From NCBI GenBank assembly GCA_964555295.1, contig CAZKRL010000018.1:1-49849 (forward strand): a DNA stretch of 49,849 nt. Direction: 5' to 3'. Each line of letters opens with the position of its first letter. Position 1 is the first letter of the stretch. The position numbers and the translations under genes are program-made. This DNA comes from CAZKRL01 sp964555295. GTDB lineage: Bacteria; Bacteroidota; Bacteroidia; Flavobacteriales_D; Sanyastnellaceae. This document shows, one piece after another, positions 9,404 to 18,304 of this stretch. The notes under the pieces were generated by a model. It had not been told where the DNA came from and did no database searches. It was given only the letters and a program-made list of their open reading frames with translations.

Positions 9404-10093
9404 TTGGAAAAAGTCATTGAAATACGCGCACTGACAAAATTCTACACCATCGGCGGTGAGACTATCAAAGCGCTCAATGGAGTAGACCTCGACATTTACA
9501 AAAATGAGTATGTAGCACTGATGGGTCCATCGGGTTCAGGAAAAAGTACTTTGATGAATATTTTAGGTTGCCTTGACACTCCGAGTTCAGGCAGTTACAA
9601 ACTCAACGGACCTGATGTGGCAGGTATGGAAGACAATACTCTGGCCGAAATTCGCAACAAAGAAATTGGGTTTGTTTTTCAAACGTTTAACCTCTTGCCA
9701 CGATATACTGCATTGGAGAATGTGGCCCTGCCATTGGTTTATGCCGGCATTTCGAGGCAAAAAAGAAATGCGCGCGCTGAAGAAGCGCTCACCCAAGTGG
9801 GCCTTGGTGAAAGGATGATGCACAAACCCAATGAACTCTCCGGCGGGCAGAGACAGCGCGTTGCAGTGGCCCGTGCACTTGTCAATAAACCCTCCATCAT
9901 TCTTGCCGATGAACCCACGGGTAATCTCGACACAAAAACCAGTCATGAAATCATGGCTCTCTTTGAGGCCATTCATCAAGCCGGCAATACCATCGTCGTA
10001 GTTACCCACGAAGAAGACATTGCCCGAATGGCAAAGCGTATCGTGAGAATGCGTGACGGAGTTGTAGAGAGCGATACGGCCTCGAACACCTGA
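9404..10093 (+). CDS. ABC transporter ATP-binding protein, LolD/MacB type
   Basis: Cytoplasmic ATPase subunit of the LolD/MacB/FtsE-like group, which powers lipoprotein release or macrolide- and peptide-type export from the inner membrane. The 229 residues carry Walker A GPSGSGKST (41-49), Q-loop Gln 93 (VFQTFNLLP), signature LSGGQRQRVAVARAL (145-159), Walker B IILADEPTGNLD (165-176) and H-loop His 202. FQTFNLLP and ADEPTGNLD are typical of this group. The start is TTG at 9404, since no in-frame ATG precedes the conserved N-terminus. No FtsX-like permease gene is adjacent, so the partner is probably encoded elsewhere. It may be the first gene of a rightward run continuing with asnS. Confidence 0.9.
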   Translation: MEKVIEIRALTKFYTIGGETIKALNGVDLDIYKNEYVALMGPSGSGKSTLMNILGCLDTPSSGSYKLNGPDVAGMEDNTLAEIRNKEIGFVFQTFNLLPRYTALENVALPLVYAGISRQKRNARAEEALTQVGLGERMMHKPNELSGGQRQRVAVARALVNKPSIILADEPTGNLDTKTSHEIMALFEAIHQAGNTIVVVTHEEDIARMAKRIVRMRDGVVESDTASNT

Positions 10094-10139
10094 TTGCAAT
10101 TCCCATAACAGATCGTCCGTTTTCGGGCCTCGTGCGATT

Positions 10140-10147
10140 TACATTTG
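10140..10147 (+). promoter_or_regulatory. Candidate -7 box for asnS
   Basis: TACATTTG followed by CGC is a full match to the Bacteroidota -7 consensus TAnnTTTG. It ends 18 bases before the ATG at 10166. It overlaps the alternative TTG start at 10145, which argues for the ATG as the real start. Confidence 0.5.
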
Positions 10148-10165
10148 CGCCACAGAATTACATGT

Positions 10166-11599
10166 ATGCGCGATACTATTTACGATATTTTAAAGAAGAA
10201 TGCCATTGGGAGTCATGTAGGCATTTCCGGTTGGGTTCGCACCTTTCGCAATGATCAGTTCATTGCACTCAACGACGGTTCATGCATCGACAACCTCCAG
10301 GTGGTTGTAAATGCAGATTTGAATACGGGTGACATCTTCAAGCGACTTCAAACGGGGGCCGCCATTCATGCTGAAGGCACCTTGCAAGCGAGTCTTGGCA
10401 AAGGCCAAAGCATTGAGTTGATCTGCGACAAACTCACACTGCTCGGTGATTGTAGTCCGGATGAATATCCCATTCAAATGAAGCGACACTCTCTCGAATT
10501 CCTGCGGGAGAAAGCCCACTTGCGATTCCGCACCAACACCTTTGCAGCAGTATTTCGGATACGCCATCACCTGGCCTATGCAATACATTCTTTCTTCAAT
10601 GAGCGCGGATTTTATTATCTGCATTCACCCATCATCACAGGCAGCGATGCAGAGGGAGCCGGAGAAATGTTCAGAGTTACCAACCTCAACCTTGACCAAA
10701 TTGCAGCAACTGGAAAAGTTGATGCGACACAAGATTTTTTCGGTAAACCCGCCAACCTAACGGTGAGTGGCCAGCTTGAGGCAGAACTAGCCGCCTTGGC
10801 ATTGGGCAAAGTCTACACCTTTGGCCCTACGTTCCGCGCAGAAAATTCCAATACCAGTAGACATCTTGCAGAGTTCTGGATGATAGAGCCAGAAGTGGCG
10901 TTCAATGATATTCATGACAATATGGACCTTGGGGAAGCATGCCTCAAATACTGTATTGAATACGTGATGAAACATGCGGCAAGCGACCTTCAATTTCTGC
11001 ATGAGCGCGAAATCAATGAAGACAAACAGAAACCCATGCAGGAGCGACAGACCTCTCCCCTGCTCGACCGCTTGAAGCACATACATGAAAACGAGTTCGT
11101 GCGCATTACCTACACTGAGGCCATTGACATTCTGATACAATCACCCGCATATAAGAAGAAGAAATTCAAGTACCCGGTTGAATGGGGAATTGATATGCAA
11201 AGCGAGCACGAACGATATCTTGTAGAACAACATTTTCAAAAGCCCGTAATCATCACGGGCTACCCCGCGGCGATCAAGGCCTTTTATATGCGGCTCAATG
11301 AGAAAGACGAACAAGGTCGAGAAACTGTGGCGGCGATGGACATACTCGTACCGGGCATTGGCGAAATTATAGGAGGATCACAGCGAGAAGAGCGATATGA
11401 CGTTTTGCTCGAGAAATGCAAGCGCTTTTCCATTCCTGAGGATCACATCTGGTGGTACCTCGAAACCCGAAAATTCGGTACGTGCGTGCATGCCGGGTTC
11501 GGTTTGGGCTTTGAGCGATTGATGATGCTGGTTACAGGCATGACCAATATCAGAGATGTTATTCCTTTCCCTAGAACCCCATTGAATGCGGAGTTTTAA
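10166..11599 (+). CDS. asnS: Asparagine--tRNA ligase
   Basis: Class IIb aminoacyl-tRNA synthetase that charges tRNA-Asn in the cytoplasm. It has an N-terminal OB-fold anticodon-binding domain (about residues 12-100; VGISGWVRTFRNDQF), then the class II core. Motif 2 FRAENSNTSRHLAEFWMIEPE begins near residue 221, and motif 3 GFGLGFERLMM near residue 443. The FRAENS form with ASN-type context, together with the length of 477 residues, fits AsnRS rather than AspRS. I chose ATG 10166 over the in-frame TTG seven codons upstream because that TTG falls in the promoter-like box. It follows the ABC ATPase gene and precedes an RND exporter, with about 90 bases to the latter. Confidence 0.95.
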   Translation: MRDTIYDILKKNAIGSHVGISGWVRTFRNDQFIALNDGSCIDNLQVVVNADLNTGDIFKRLQTGAAIHAEGTLQASLGKGQSIELICDKLTLLGDCSPDEYPIQMKRHSLEFLREKAHLRFRTNTFAAVFRIRHHLAYAIHSFFNERGFYYLHSPIITGSDAEGAGEMFRVTNLNLDQIAATGKVDATQDFFGKPANLTVSGQLEAELAALALGKVYTFGPTFRAENSNTSRHLAEFWMIEPEVAFNDIHDNMDLGEACLKYCIEYVMKHAASDLQFLHEREINEDKQKPMQERQTSPLLDRLKHIHENEFVRITYTEAIDILIQSPAYKKKKFKYPVEWGIDMQSEHERYLVEQHFQKPVIITGYPAAIKAFYMRLNEKDEQGRETVAAMDILVPGIGEIIGGSQREERYDVLLEKCKRFSIPEDHIWWYLETRKFGTCVHAGFGLGFERLMMLVTGMTNIRDVIPFPRTPLNAEF

Positions 11600-11674
11600 T
11601 AACAGTTCACAATTCTCCATCACATTCATCGACACCGCTTTTACATTCGATTGGTGGCTTTGCCGATAGCGAAT

Positions 11675-11682
11675 TAAATTGC
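11675..11682 (+). promoter_or_regulatory. Candidate -7 box for RND exporter gene
   Basis: TAAATTGC followed by GCC resembles TAnnTTTG-C with one base missing, and lies five bases before the ATG at 11688. A second similar string, TACATTCG, occurs at 11642-11649. Either could be used; evidence is weak. Confidence 0.28.
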
Positions 11683-11687
11683 GCCCA

Positions 11688-14150
11688 ATGTGGGCATCTA
11701 TCTCTTCCTTTATTCTCCGACAGCGAATTCTGCTGGGCATCCTAATGCTTGCAATCACCCTGTTTATGGGATGGAAGTCGCGAGAGGCCAAAATGAGCTA
11801 CAAGTTCGGTGGCGTGCTGCCTGAAGATGACAGCACCTTTGTAGAGTATCAAAAGTTCCTGAATCAATTCGGTGAAGACGGCAGCATTCTTGCTATTGGC
11901 TACAACGACGCGAATATTTGGAAGCTTGAAAATTTCCGGCAATGGCAAGCGCTAATCGATGATCTCCGACGCGTTCAGGTGGATGTTGAAGGCGTACCCT
12001 CTGATATGGTAGACAGCATCTTCTCTATGGGAAATTGCTACGATCTCGTAAAAGACACATCACTACAAACTTTCAAATTCAGGCAAATTTTCCCGAGGGA
12101 AATCAAAAGCCAAGAGGAACTTGACAGTCTCAAGGGAAGACTGTATGCCTTGCCATTTTACAGAGACTTACTCTACAAAACAGAATCTGACGCGGGTCTG
12201 ATGATGGTGTTTGTCAATGCAGGATTATTCAACTCAGAGTATCGCGGCGACGGAGTGCAACAGATGCTTTCATTAACCGATGCTTTCACGTCCCGCACCG
12301 GAATTAAAACCTATGTTACCGGGATGCCCTACATCCGCACGGTGATGTCGATGAAAGTGAAAAACGAATTGCGCTTTTTCACCATGCTCGCGGGGATCAT
12401 ATGCACAGTTCTACTGCTACTATTCTTTCGCAGTTTTAAGGTGACCTTGGTAGTCATGTCAGTAGTTACGGTAGCTGTGTTGATTGCGATGGGAAGTATT
12501 GCGCTATTCAACTACCCCATCACCGCATTGATGGGACTGATACCGCCCCTCATGATTGTTACCACTGTGCCCAATTGTATCTACCTCGTTACGAAATATC
12601 ATCAGGAATATCAGCGATATCAAAACAAAACCAGAGCACTTGCCCGAGTGGTGCAAAAGGCAGGAGCGGCGGCGTTTATGATCAATGCAACAACTGCCGT
12701 AGGCTTTGCCACCTTTATTTTCACCTCCAGTGATTTGTTGAAACATTTTGGTGTGATCGCGAGCCTCAACTGCATGCTCGCATTCTTTTTGTCGCTCATC
12801 ATTTTCCCGGTGATGTATAGTTTTTTACCACCGCCAACCGAGCGGCATCTTGGGCATTTAAACTCTGCCTGGCTGGAAAAAGGACTTGATCAACTCGTGC
12901 GTCTAGCGCTTTATCACCGTCCAAAAATTTACATTGCAACTGGCTTGTTGACAGCCCTGGGGTTGTTTGGGATTTCTCAAATGCATACCACAGGAAACAT
13001 CGTTGATGACATTCCCGACAGCGACAGGGTAATACAAGATTTGCGATGGTTTGAAACCAAATTCAATGGTGTTATGCCATTTGAAATAATGGTCGACTGC
13101 AAGAAAAAGGGACAGATTACCAAAGACAAAAATCTCGCGAAGATTGAAGAACTCCAAGACACATTGAGAAGCTTTCAACTGCAACTGAGTGATACGCTCT
13201 TGCATCCTTTTTCAAAATCGCTTTCTGTAGTAGATGCGGGTAAGTATATCAAGCAAGCGTATTATGATGGCGACTCATCCTTTTACTCACTGATGAGTCG
13301 TGACGAACAACCCTTTATTGCAGAATACCTCAAGGGCAATAAAGCAGCGGGCGAAAAAGTGCAAAAGGCGTTTCTTGATTCGACCAAGCAAATGACGCGG
13401 ATTACAGCACAGGTGGCGGATATCGGTACGCGTGACATGGACCATTTGATGGAGCAGATCAAACCCAAGATTGACAGCATATTCAATCCTGAGAAATACG
13501 ACGTCACCCTCACGGGAACTTCCATTGTGTTTCTCGAGGGCACCAACTATCTCGTTGGAGATTTATTCAGCAGCTTGCTCTTTGGCGTTATCATCATTTC
13601 GATTATGATGGCATTTATGTTCTGGAGTGCACGCATGGTACTCATATCATTTATACCCAATATCATTCCACAGATCATTACTGCGGGTATAATGGGATTT
13701 GCGGGAATACCATTAAAGCCATCAACCATATTGGTGTTCAGCATTGCCTTGGGAATTACCGTAGACAATACCATACACTATCTAGCCAAATACCGCCAAG
13801 AGTTGAAATTCAGAAACTGGCAAATACGCGAATCGGCGCTATTAGCGATTCGTGAAACGGGTGCGAGCATGGTGTACACTTCATTGGTTCTTTTGTTTGG
13901 ATTTGGTTGCTTTGCCGCTTCTGAGTTTGAGGGAACCAGAGCTTTGGGCGTGCTTACAGCAGTTACGCTGCTCGTGGCGATGGTGACCAACTTATTAGTT
14001 CTACCCGCATTGCTCCTGACATTACAAAAACAAATCACAACGAAATCTTTCGCCGAACCATTTTTTCATATGCTCGATGAAGAAGATGATTTACAATACA
14101 GTGACTGGGAAATACGAAAGTTAGAACAACCTACAACAACTGAACAATGA
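11688..14150 (+). CDS. RND superfamily (MMPL-type) exporter
   Basis: Inner-membrane proton-driven exporter of the predicted RND/MMPL group, related to hopanoid and lipid transporters. The 820 residues show the two-fold RND layout. A first membrane helix (about 11-28) is followed by a large extracytoplasmic loop and a cluster of about five helices (about 232-385). The layout then repeats, with a second lone helix (about 415-430), a second loop and a second cluster (about 635-800). The second cluster contains the GITVDNTIHYLAKYRQE motif of the family. I prefer ATG 11688 over the TTG nine bases upstream, which overlaps a promoter-like box. The stop overlaps the rmlA start (ATGA), so translational coupling is likely. 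The substrate is unknown; a lipid or polyprenyl-linked compound would suit the neighbours, but that is inference. Confidence 0.85.
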   Translation: MWASISSFILRQRILLGILMLAITLFMGWKSREAKMSYKFGGVLPEDDSTFVEYQKFLNQFGEDGSILAIGYNDANIWKLENFRQWQALIDDLRRVQVDVEGVPSDMVDSIFSMGNCYDLVKDTSLQTFKFRQIFPREIKSQEELDSLKGRLYALPFYRDLLYKTESDAGLMMVFVNAGLFNSEYRGDGVQQMLSLTDAFTSRTGIKTYVTGMPYIRTVMSMKVKNELRFFTMLAGIICTVLLLLFFRSFKVTLVVMSVVTVAVLIAMGSIALFNYPITALMGLIPPLMIVTTVPNCIYLVTKYHQEYQRYQNKTRALARVVQKAGAAAFMINATTAVGFATFIFTSSDLLKHFGVIASLNCMLAFFLSLIIFPVMYSFLPPPTERHLGHLNSAWLEKGLDQLVRLALYHRPKIYIATGLLTALGLFGISQMHTTGNIVDDIPDSDRVIQDLRWFETKFNGVMPFEIMVDCKKKGQITKDKNLAKIEELQDTLRSFQLQLSDTLLHPFSKSLSVVDAGKYIKQAYYDGDSSFYSLMSRDEQPFIAEYLKGNKAAGEKVQKAFLDSTKQMTRITAQVADIGTRDMDHLMEQIKPKIDSIFNPEKYDVTLTGTSIVFLEGTNYLVGDLFSSLLFGVIIISIMMAFMFWSARMVLISFIPNIIPQIITAGIMGFAGIPLKPSTILVFSIALGITVDNTIHYLAKYRQELKFRNWQIRESALLAIRETGASMVYTSLVLLFGFGCFAASEFEGTRALGVLTAVTLLVAMVTNLLVLPALLLTLQKQITTKSFAEPFFHMLDEEDDLQYSDWEIRKLEQPTTTEQ

Positions 14151-15016
14151 AAGGAATCATCTTAGCAGGAGGCAGCGGAACGAGGCTTTATCCGCTGACA
14201 ATAGCCGTTAGCAAACAGCTGATGCCGGTGTATGATAAACCGATGATTTACTATCCTCTATCCACACTGATGCTCGCTGGTATCAGAGATATATTAATTA
14301 TTTCCACGCCACAAGATATTGGTGGGTTTCAACGGTTACTTGGCGATGGTGAAAGGATTGGATGTAACTTCAACTATGTTGTTCAAGAAGTACCCAACGG
14401 CCTTGCTCAGGCCTTTGTATTGGGAGCGCCTTTTATTGGTAATGACAAATCAGCATTGGTGTTGGGCGACAATATTTTTTATGGCAAGGGATTCGGAAAA
14501 ATTTTGCGCGAGAATACTGAGGTTGATGGTGGCCTAGTCTATGCCTGTCATGTTCACGACCCCGAGAGATATGGGGTGGTAGAATTTGACAAAGATGGCA
14601 AGGCTATTAGCATTGAAGAAAAACCGCAACAACCCAAAAGCAATTATGCAGTTCCCGGTTTGTATTTTTATGACAACGATGTTATTGATATTGCTGCGAA
14701 TCTTCAGCCAAGTGCGAGAGGTGAATATGAAATCACCGATGTAAATAAAGAATACCTCAGACAAGGTCGACTTCACGTACAAAAAATGGATCGCGGAACA
14801 GCATGGCTTGATACGGGCACATTCACTTCATTGATGCAGGCGGGGCAATATGTTCAAGTGATTGAAGAAAGGCAAGGATTAAAAATTGCTTGTATTGAAG
14901 AAGTAGCATGGAGAATGGGATTCATTACAGATCAGGAGCTTGAGCAGATTGCCCAACCCCTCATCAAGAGCGGGTATGGCAATTACATTCTCAATCAACT
15001 TAAAGCAGGTCAATAA
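14147..15016 (+). CDS. rmlA: Glucose-1-phosphate thymidylyltransferase
   Basis: First enzyme of dTDP-sugar (for example dTDP-L-rhamnose) synthesis: glucose 1-phosphate plus dTTP gives dTDP-glucose and pyrophosphate. The 289-residue length is typical. The nucleotide-binding signature GGSGTRLYPLT lies at residues 8-18, followed by SKQLMPVYDKPMIYYPLSTLM; LGDNIFYG, IEEKP and a DRGTAWLDTGT stretch are also present. The start overlaps the upstream exporter stop by four bases. The other rml genes are not nearby, so the enzyme feeds a pathway encoded elsewhere, probably for surface polysaccharide. Confidence 0.95.
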   Translation: MKGIILAGGSGTRLYPLTIAVSKQLMPVYDKPMIYYPLSTLMLAGIRDILIISTPQDIGGFQRLLGDGERIGCNFNYVVQEVPNGLAQAFVLGAPFIGNDKSALVLGDNIFYGKGFGKILRENTEVDGGLVYACHVHDPERYGVVEFDKDGKAISIEEKPQQPKSNYAVPGLYFYDNDVIDIAANLQPSARGEYEITDVNKEYLRQGRLHVQKMDRGTAWLDTGTFTSLMQAGQYVQVIEERQGLKIACIEEVAWRMGFITDQELEQIAQPLIKSGYGNYILNQLKAGQ

Positions 15017-15018
15017 AG

Positions 15019-15987
15019 ATGAAATCCATTACGGAATTATCGGCTCTAATTCAAAAAGGGTTAGATACATTTTGCGAAGAGGGCAAAGATGATTCCATCA
15101 TGCAGCCCGTCAATTATCTGTTGGGCCTGGGAGGCAAAAGAATTCGTCCGCTCATTACGTTGGTGGCTGCACAAACATTTTCAGCCAACATAGAGGCGGC
15201 CATACATCCTGCGCTTGCCATTGAGGTATTTCACAATTTCACACTGATGCATGATGATATCATGGATCATGCCCCCATACGCCGTGGTATGCCAACGGTG
15301 CATGAGAAGTGGAATAACGACGTTGCGATTTTGAGTGGTGATGCCATGATGATTCGATCATATGAACTCATGTGCAAGACAAATGCAGACCAGCTTCCTG
15401 CGCTGCTGAGCGTATTCAATCGTGTTGCATTGGATGTATGTCGAGGACAGCAACAAGACATGGACTTTCAGCAGCGCTCTGATGTTTCTGAGAGCGAATA
15501 CCTTGAAATGATTCGTCTGAAAACATCTGTGCTTCTCGGTGCTGCTGCAGAAATAGGTGCCATCTGCGGCGGTGCAAATGAATCTGAACGCAAGACGATG
15601 TATGATTTTGCGATTGCACTTGGAATGAGCTTTCAACTGCAAGATGACTATCTCGACACATATGGCAACCCGGCAGTAACCGGTAAGCAAGTGGGCGGAG
15701 ATATACTGGCAAATAAAAAAACCTTACTCTCGATTCATGCATTATCCCTGTGCCAAGGGAAGGAGCGAGAGTTACTTCTTGGAAATAGTTTTGAACTCAG
15801 CGGCACAGACAAAATCCAACGCGTATTGGAAATCTACGATCGGTATGATTCATCCCGATATGTTAGCGCTAAATCGGATGAATATTTTCAGAGCGCTATG
15901 AATTCCTTAAATATTTTGAATGACCTTAAGATGAATACTCAGCCGTTGATGGAAATAGTTCTTGCGCTTCAAGGAAGAAAAAACTGA
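15019..15987 (+). CDS. Polyprenyl diphosphate synthase
   Basis: Trans-prenyltransferase condensing isopentenyl diphosphate onto allylic primers. The substrate motif GGKRIRP lies at residues 38-44, the first aspartate-rich motif DDIMD at 79-83 with RRG following, and the second motif DDYLD at 209-213. The protein has 322 residues. The fifth residue before the first motif is Phe 74; in this family a large aromatic residue there usually stops chain growth at C15-C20, whereas octaprenyl synthases have a small residue. A geranylgeranyl or farnesyl product is therefore inferred but not proven. The gene starts two bases after rmlA, so the two are almost certainly co-transcribed. It ends 22 bases from the convergent surface-protein gene. 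Confidence 0.9.
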   Translation: MKSITELSALIQKGLDTFCEEGKDDSIMQPVNYLLGLGGKRIRPLITLVAAQTFSANIEAAIHPALAIEVFHNFTLMHDDIMDHAPIRRGMPTVHEKWNNDVAILSGDAMMIRSYELMCKTNADQLPALLSVFNRVALDVCRGQQQDMDFQQRSDVSESEYLEMIRLKTSVLLGAAAEIGAICGGANESERKTMYDFAIALGMSFQLQDDYLDTYGNPAVTGKQVGGDILANKKTLLSIHALSLCQGKERELLLGNSFELSGTDKIQRVLEIYDRYDSSRYVSAKSDEYFQSAMNSLNILNDLKMNTQPLMEIVLALQGRKN

Positions 15988-16009
15988 ACTCCTGCAGGCC
16001 GACAAATCC

Positions 16010-18211
16010 TTATTCGTTTCGAAGAATTGTCACATAACCATGTGAATCTCTTGCATCCAAGGCACCTGATACTTTCAATGTATAATAATAGGTGCCATCG
16101 GGCACATCACTTGCCTTCCAATCGCCTTTGTACCTTTCATTCTCATAGACCACATTACCCCAGCGATTGAACACCGTGAGTTTTACATCGACGCCAGAAT
16201 TGAGCGCATCATATTGACCCAGGAAACTATCATTTTTTCCATCACCGTTGGGAGTGAAAACATTTGGAATTACGATATCGCAGGGACTCATTTCAATTTG
16301 CACCTCGGCGCTTGCGCTCCGGTTGCAGCCAGTCTGAGAAAAATCCTGTGTCGCAGTAACCTCAAAAACCCCATTATCCGCCATGGTAACAAAAGCCGCC
16401 TCTGCAGTGTTGGAATATATAGTATCTGCTATTTGCCAAATCCAAATCAATGGTTGCGAGAGCCCCTCTCCATCGAGGGAAACCACGAGTGGATTTTCAT
16501 CAGAATATAATGCGTCACACGGCGATAGTTCCTCGCCTTGCAACTGTAAAAATTCTCCAATGTTAAAAGTAGCCGTATTAGAACGATCACATGCCGATTC
16601 TGACACATTGAGCACATAGATGCCTGCGGTTGTAATTTCAGCCACCGGCTCATTGGAATAGTTAGACCCGTTGCGCGTCCAATCATACACCAAGCCAGAA
16701 TTCATTTGAGAGGCAGCGGAAATTTGAATCGGCAGAATAGCATCACAAATACTTGTATCGGTAGTAGGTTCGATAGGATGAACGTAAGACACATTGAAAT
16801 TGATAGAATCCGAAATGCCGCAGTAATCAGAAATGTACAAGGTATGTTGACCACTATCCGCCGGCAGATAAGTGATTACTGAAGTAGCGGTATCCCCAAA
16901 TGTATCCCAGAAATAAACATATGGTTCCAGTCCAAATTCAACCTGTGCTACGGCTTGAATATCCTCCTCACAAATTACAAGATTCGCTGTCGTAACCTCC
17001 GGGAATGTGTAATCAAAAATTTGAATCGCCGCTGTTTCAGTGATAGTATCGCCTTCAATACTTACATAAGAACTAGTGATGGTGAACGTCTCAGCACCCT
17101 CTACTTGACCATCAGGAAAAACAATCATCACCAGTGTATCCAATGCGCCGGTAAAGACTATGGTATCGGGTAGCGGCAGACTATCAGCCCCGAGATAATC
17201 GGCGCCCTCAATGGCAGTGCCGCCGTATGACAGAGCCATCACCAATGTATCCCCTGCATTACAAGAAGGATTATTGATTGCGATATTGACTACACCGCAT
17301 CCTTCATTCATGGCTGTTGGATTTCCGGCAATCGGCAAACTCGGATTGATCGTAAATGAGCCGCCAATATCGAAACTGCTCTCCTTCAAAAAAACAGCAG
17401 AATCAAAGGCCGTATCGCTCACATCTGCCAAGGCAAGTTTGATGTGATAGGTTTCACCGCACTGCAAGCCTTCATAGGTAGCGTTCAGCACAACGGTATA
17501 ACCATCATACTGCAGGTACATTGGATCAGCATTAAACGGATCGGTGAATCCATCACCATTATTGATGTAATACTCGCAAAAATTACAGAACTCATCACCG
17601 GGCAGTGCGAGTCCATCGCAGCCGGCGTTGAGATTTGCAATAGAAACAAACTGATTGCTATTTGGAATCAAGGCGACATTGATGGCATTGTTGCTGAATG
17701 TTCCTGTAATACCGGGCCCTGAAAGAAAAAAACCGAATACATCGCTTACGTTACCGCATCCACCGGCGCCCGTATATTCAGGATATTCTTCTGATGCGAA
17801 AACGTATTGGAAATTCATGGTTGTACCAGTTGCCACGAAATCGAATTCGAGAATGGCAGCGTCATTATGCGAAAAACCATCCAAAGCATCGAGATCGGGA
17901 TCTGAGGCACCCGAATTTCCACCGCCTATGGAAGAAGAGGAGGCATTATTCGGTCCGATGGCATTGAGCACATCTCCCGTAGCCAATATAACTCCTGCGC
18001 CTAAACCCATGACACCCGTGTTCGGATTCAAAAAGGTTCCTCTCTGATTGGCATCGCCACTAAAAGTTGCGTTTGAAAACTGCACCCCTGAACCCAACAG
18101 CACTTGTAATACAGAATCCAATTGCACACTATTATTTACCGTGATTTGTGCACGGCAGACATCACCTAATCCTAATAAAACTAACGTACTGAGAAGAATA
18201 CCTCTTGTCAT
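16010..18211 (-). CDS. T9SS type B secreted protein with choice-of-anchor L domain
   Basis: Secreted or surface protein of about 733 residues. I prefer ATG 18211 (MTRGILLSTLVLLGLGDVCRA, a clean signal peptide) over GTG 18238. A choice-of-anchor L domain covers about residues 25-310 (FASEEYPEY, DVFGFFLSGPGI, CGETYHIKLALADV). Ig-like and Calx-beta-like segments follow. The C-terminal 90 residues form a gliding-motility-associated type B sorting domain (FTPNGDGKNDSF, VFNRWGNVVYENERY, DGTYYYTL). It is a paralogue, in its N-domain and sorting domain, of the 1597-residue protein at 4560-9353, but lacks the long repeat array. The function is unknown; adhesion or surface assembly is a reasonable inference. 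Confidence 0.87.
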   Translation of the reverse strand: MTRGILLSTLVLLGLGDVCRAQITVNNSVQLDSVLQVLLGSGVQFSNATFSGDANQRGTFLNPNTGVMGLGAGVILATGDVLNAIGPNNASSSSIGGGNSGASDPDLDALDGFSHNDAAILEFDFVATGTTMNFQYVFASEEYPEYTGAGGCGNVSDVFGFFLSGPGITGTFSNNAINVALIPNSNQFVSIANLNAGCDGLALPGDEFCNFCEYYINNGDGFTDPFNADPMYLQYDGYTVVLNATYEGLQCGETYHIKLALADVSDTAFDSAVFLKESSFDIGGSFTINPSLPIAGNPTAMNEGCGVVNIAINNPSCNAGDTLVMALSYGGTAIEGADYLGADSLPLPDTIVFTGALDTLVMIVFPDGQVEGAETFTITSSYVSIEGDTITETAAIQIFDYTFPEVTTANLVICEEDIQAVAQVEFGLEPYVYFWDTFGDTATSVITYLPADSGQHTLYISDYCGISDSINFNVSYVHPIEPTTDTSICDAILPIQISAASQMNSGLVYDWTRNGSNYSNEPVAEITTAGIYVLNVSESACDRSNTATFNIGEFLQLQGEELSPCDALYSDENPLVVSLDGEGLSQPLIWIWQIADTIYSNTAEAAFVTMADNGVFEVTATQDFSQTGCNRSASAEVQIEMSPCDIVIPNVFTPNGDGKNDSFLGQYDALNSGVDVKLTVFNRWGNVVYENERYKGDWKASDVPDGTYYYTLKVSGALDARDSHGYVTILRNE

Positions 18212-18304
18212 GGGTTTTGGTTTTGGGTAAAAATACACAAAATCAACTTTTCCGAAGAATGTTTATCGGTATGCGCTCCGGTGCTAAAATGTGCTGTGTC
18301 CGTT

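Noticed and set aside
10145..10165. Earlier TTG start for asnS
   Set aside because: It overlaps a full-match -7 box and adds residues not conserved in AsnRS.
15988..16009. CCTGCAGG palindrome between convergent genes as a terminator
   Set aside because: An eight-base palindrome without a T tract or a longer stem; likely chance.
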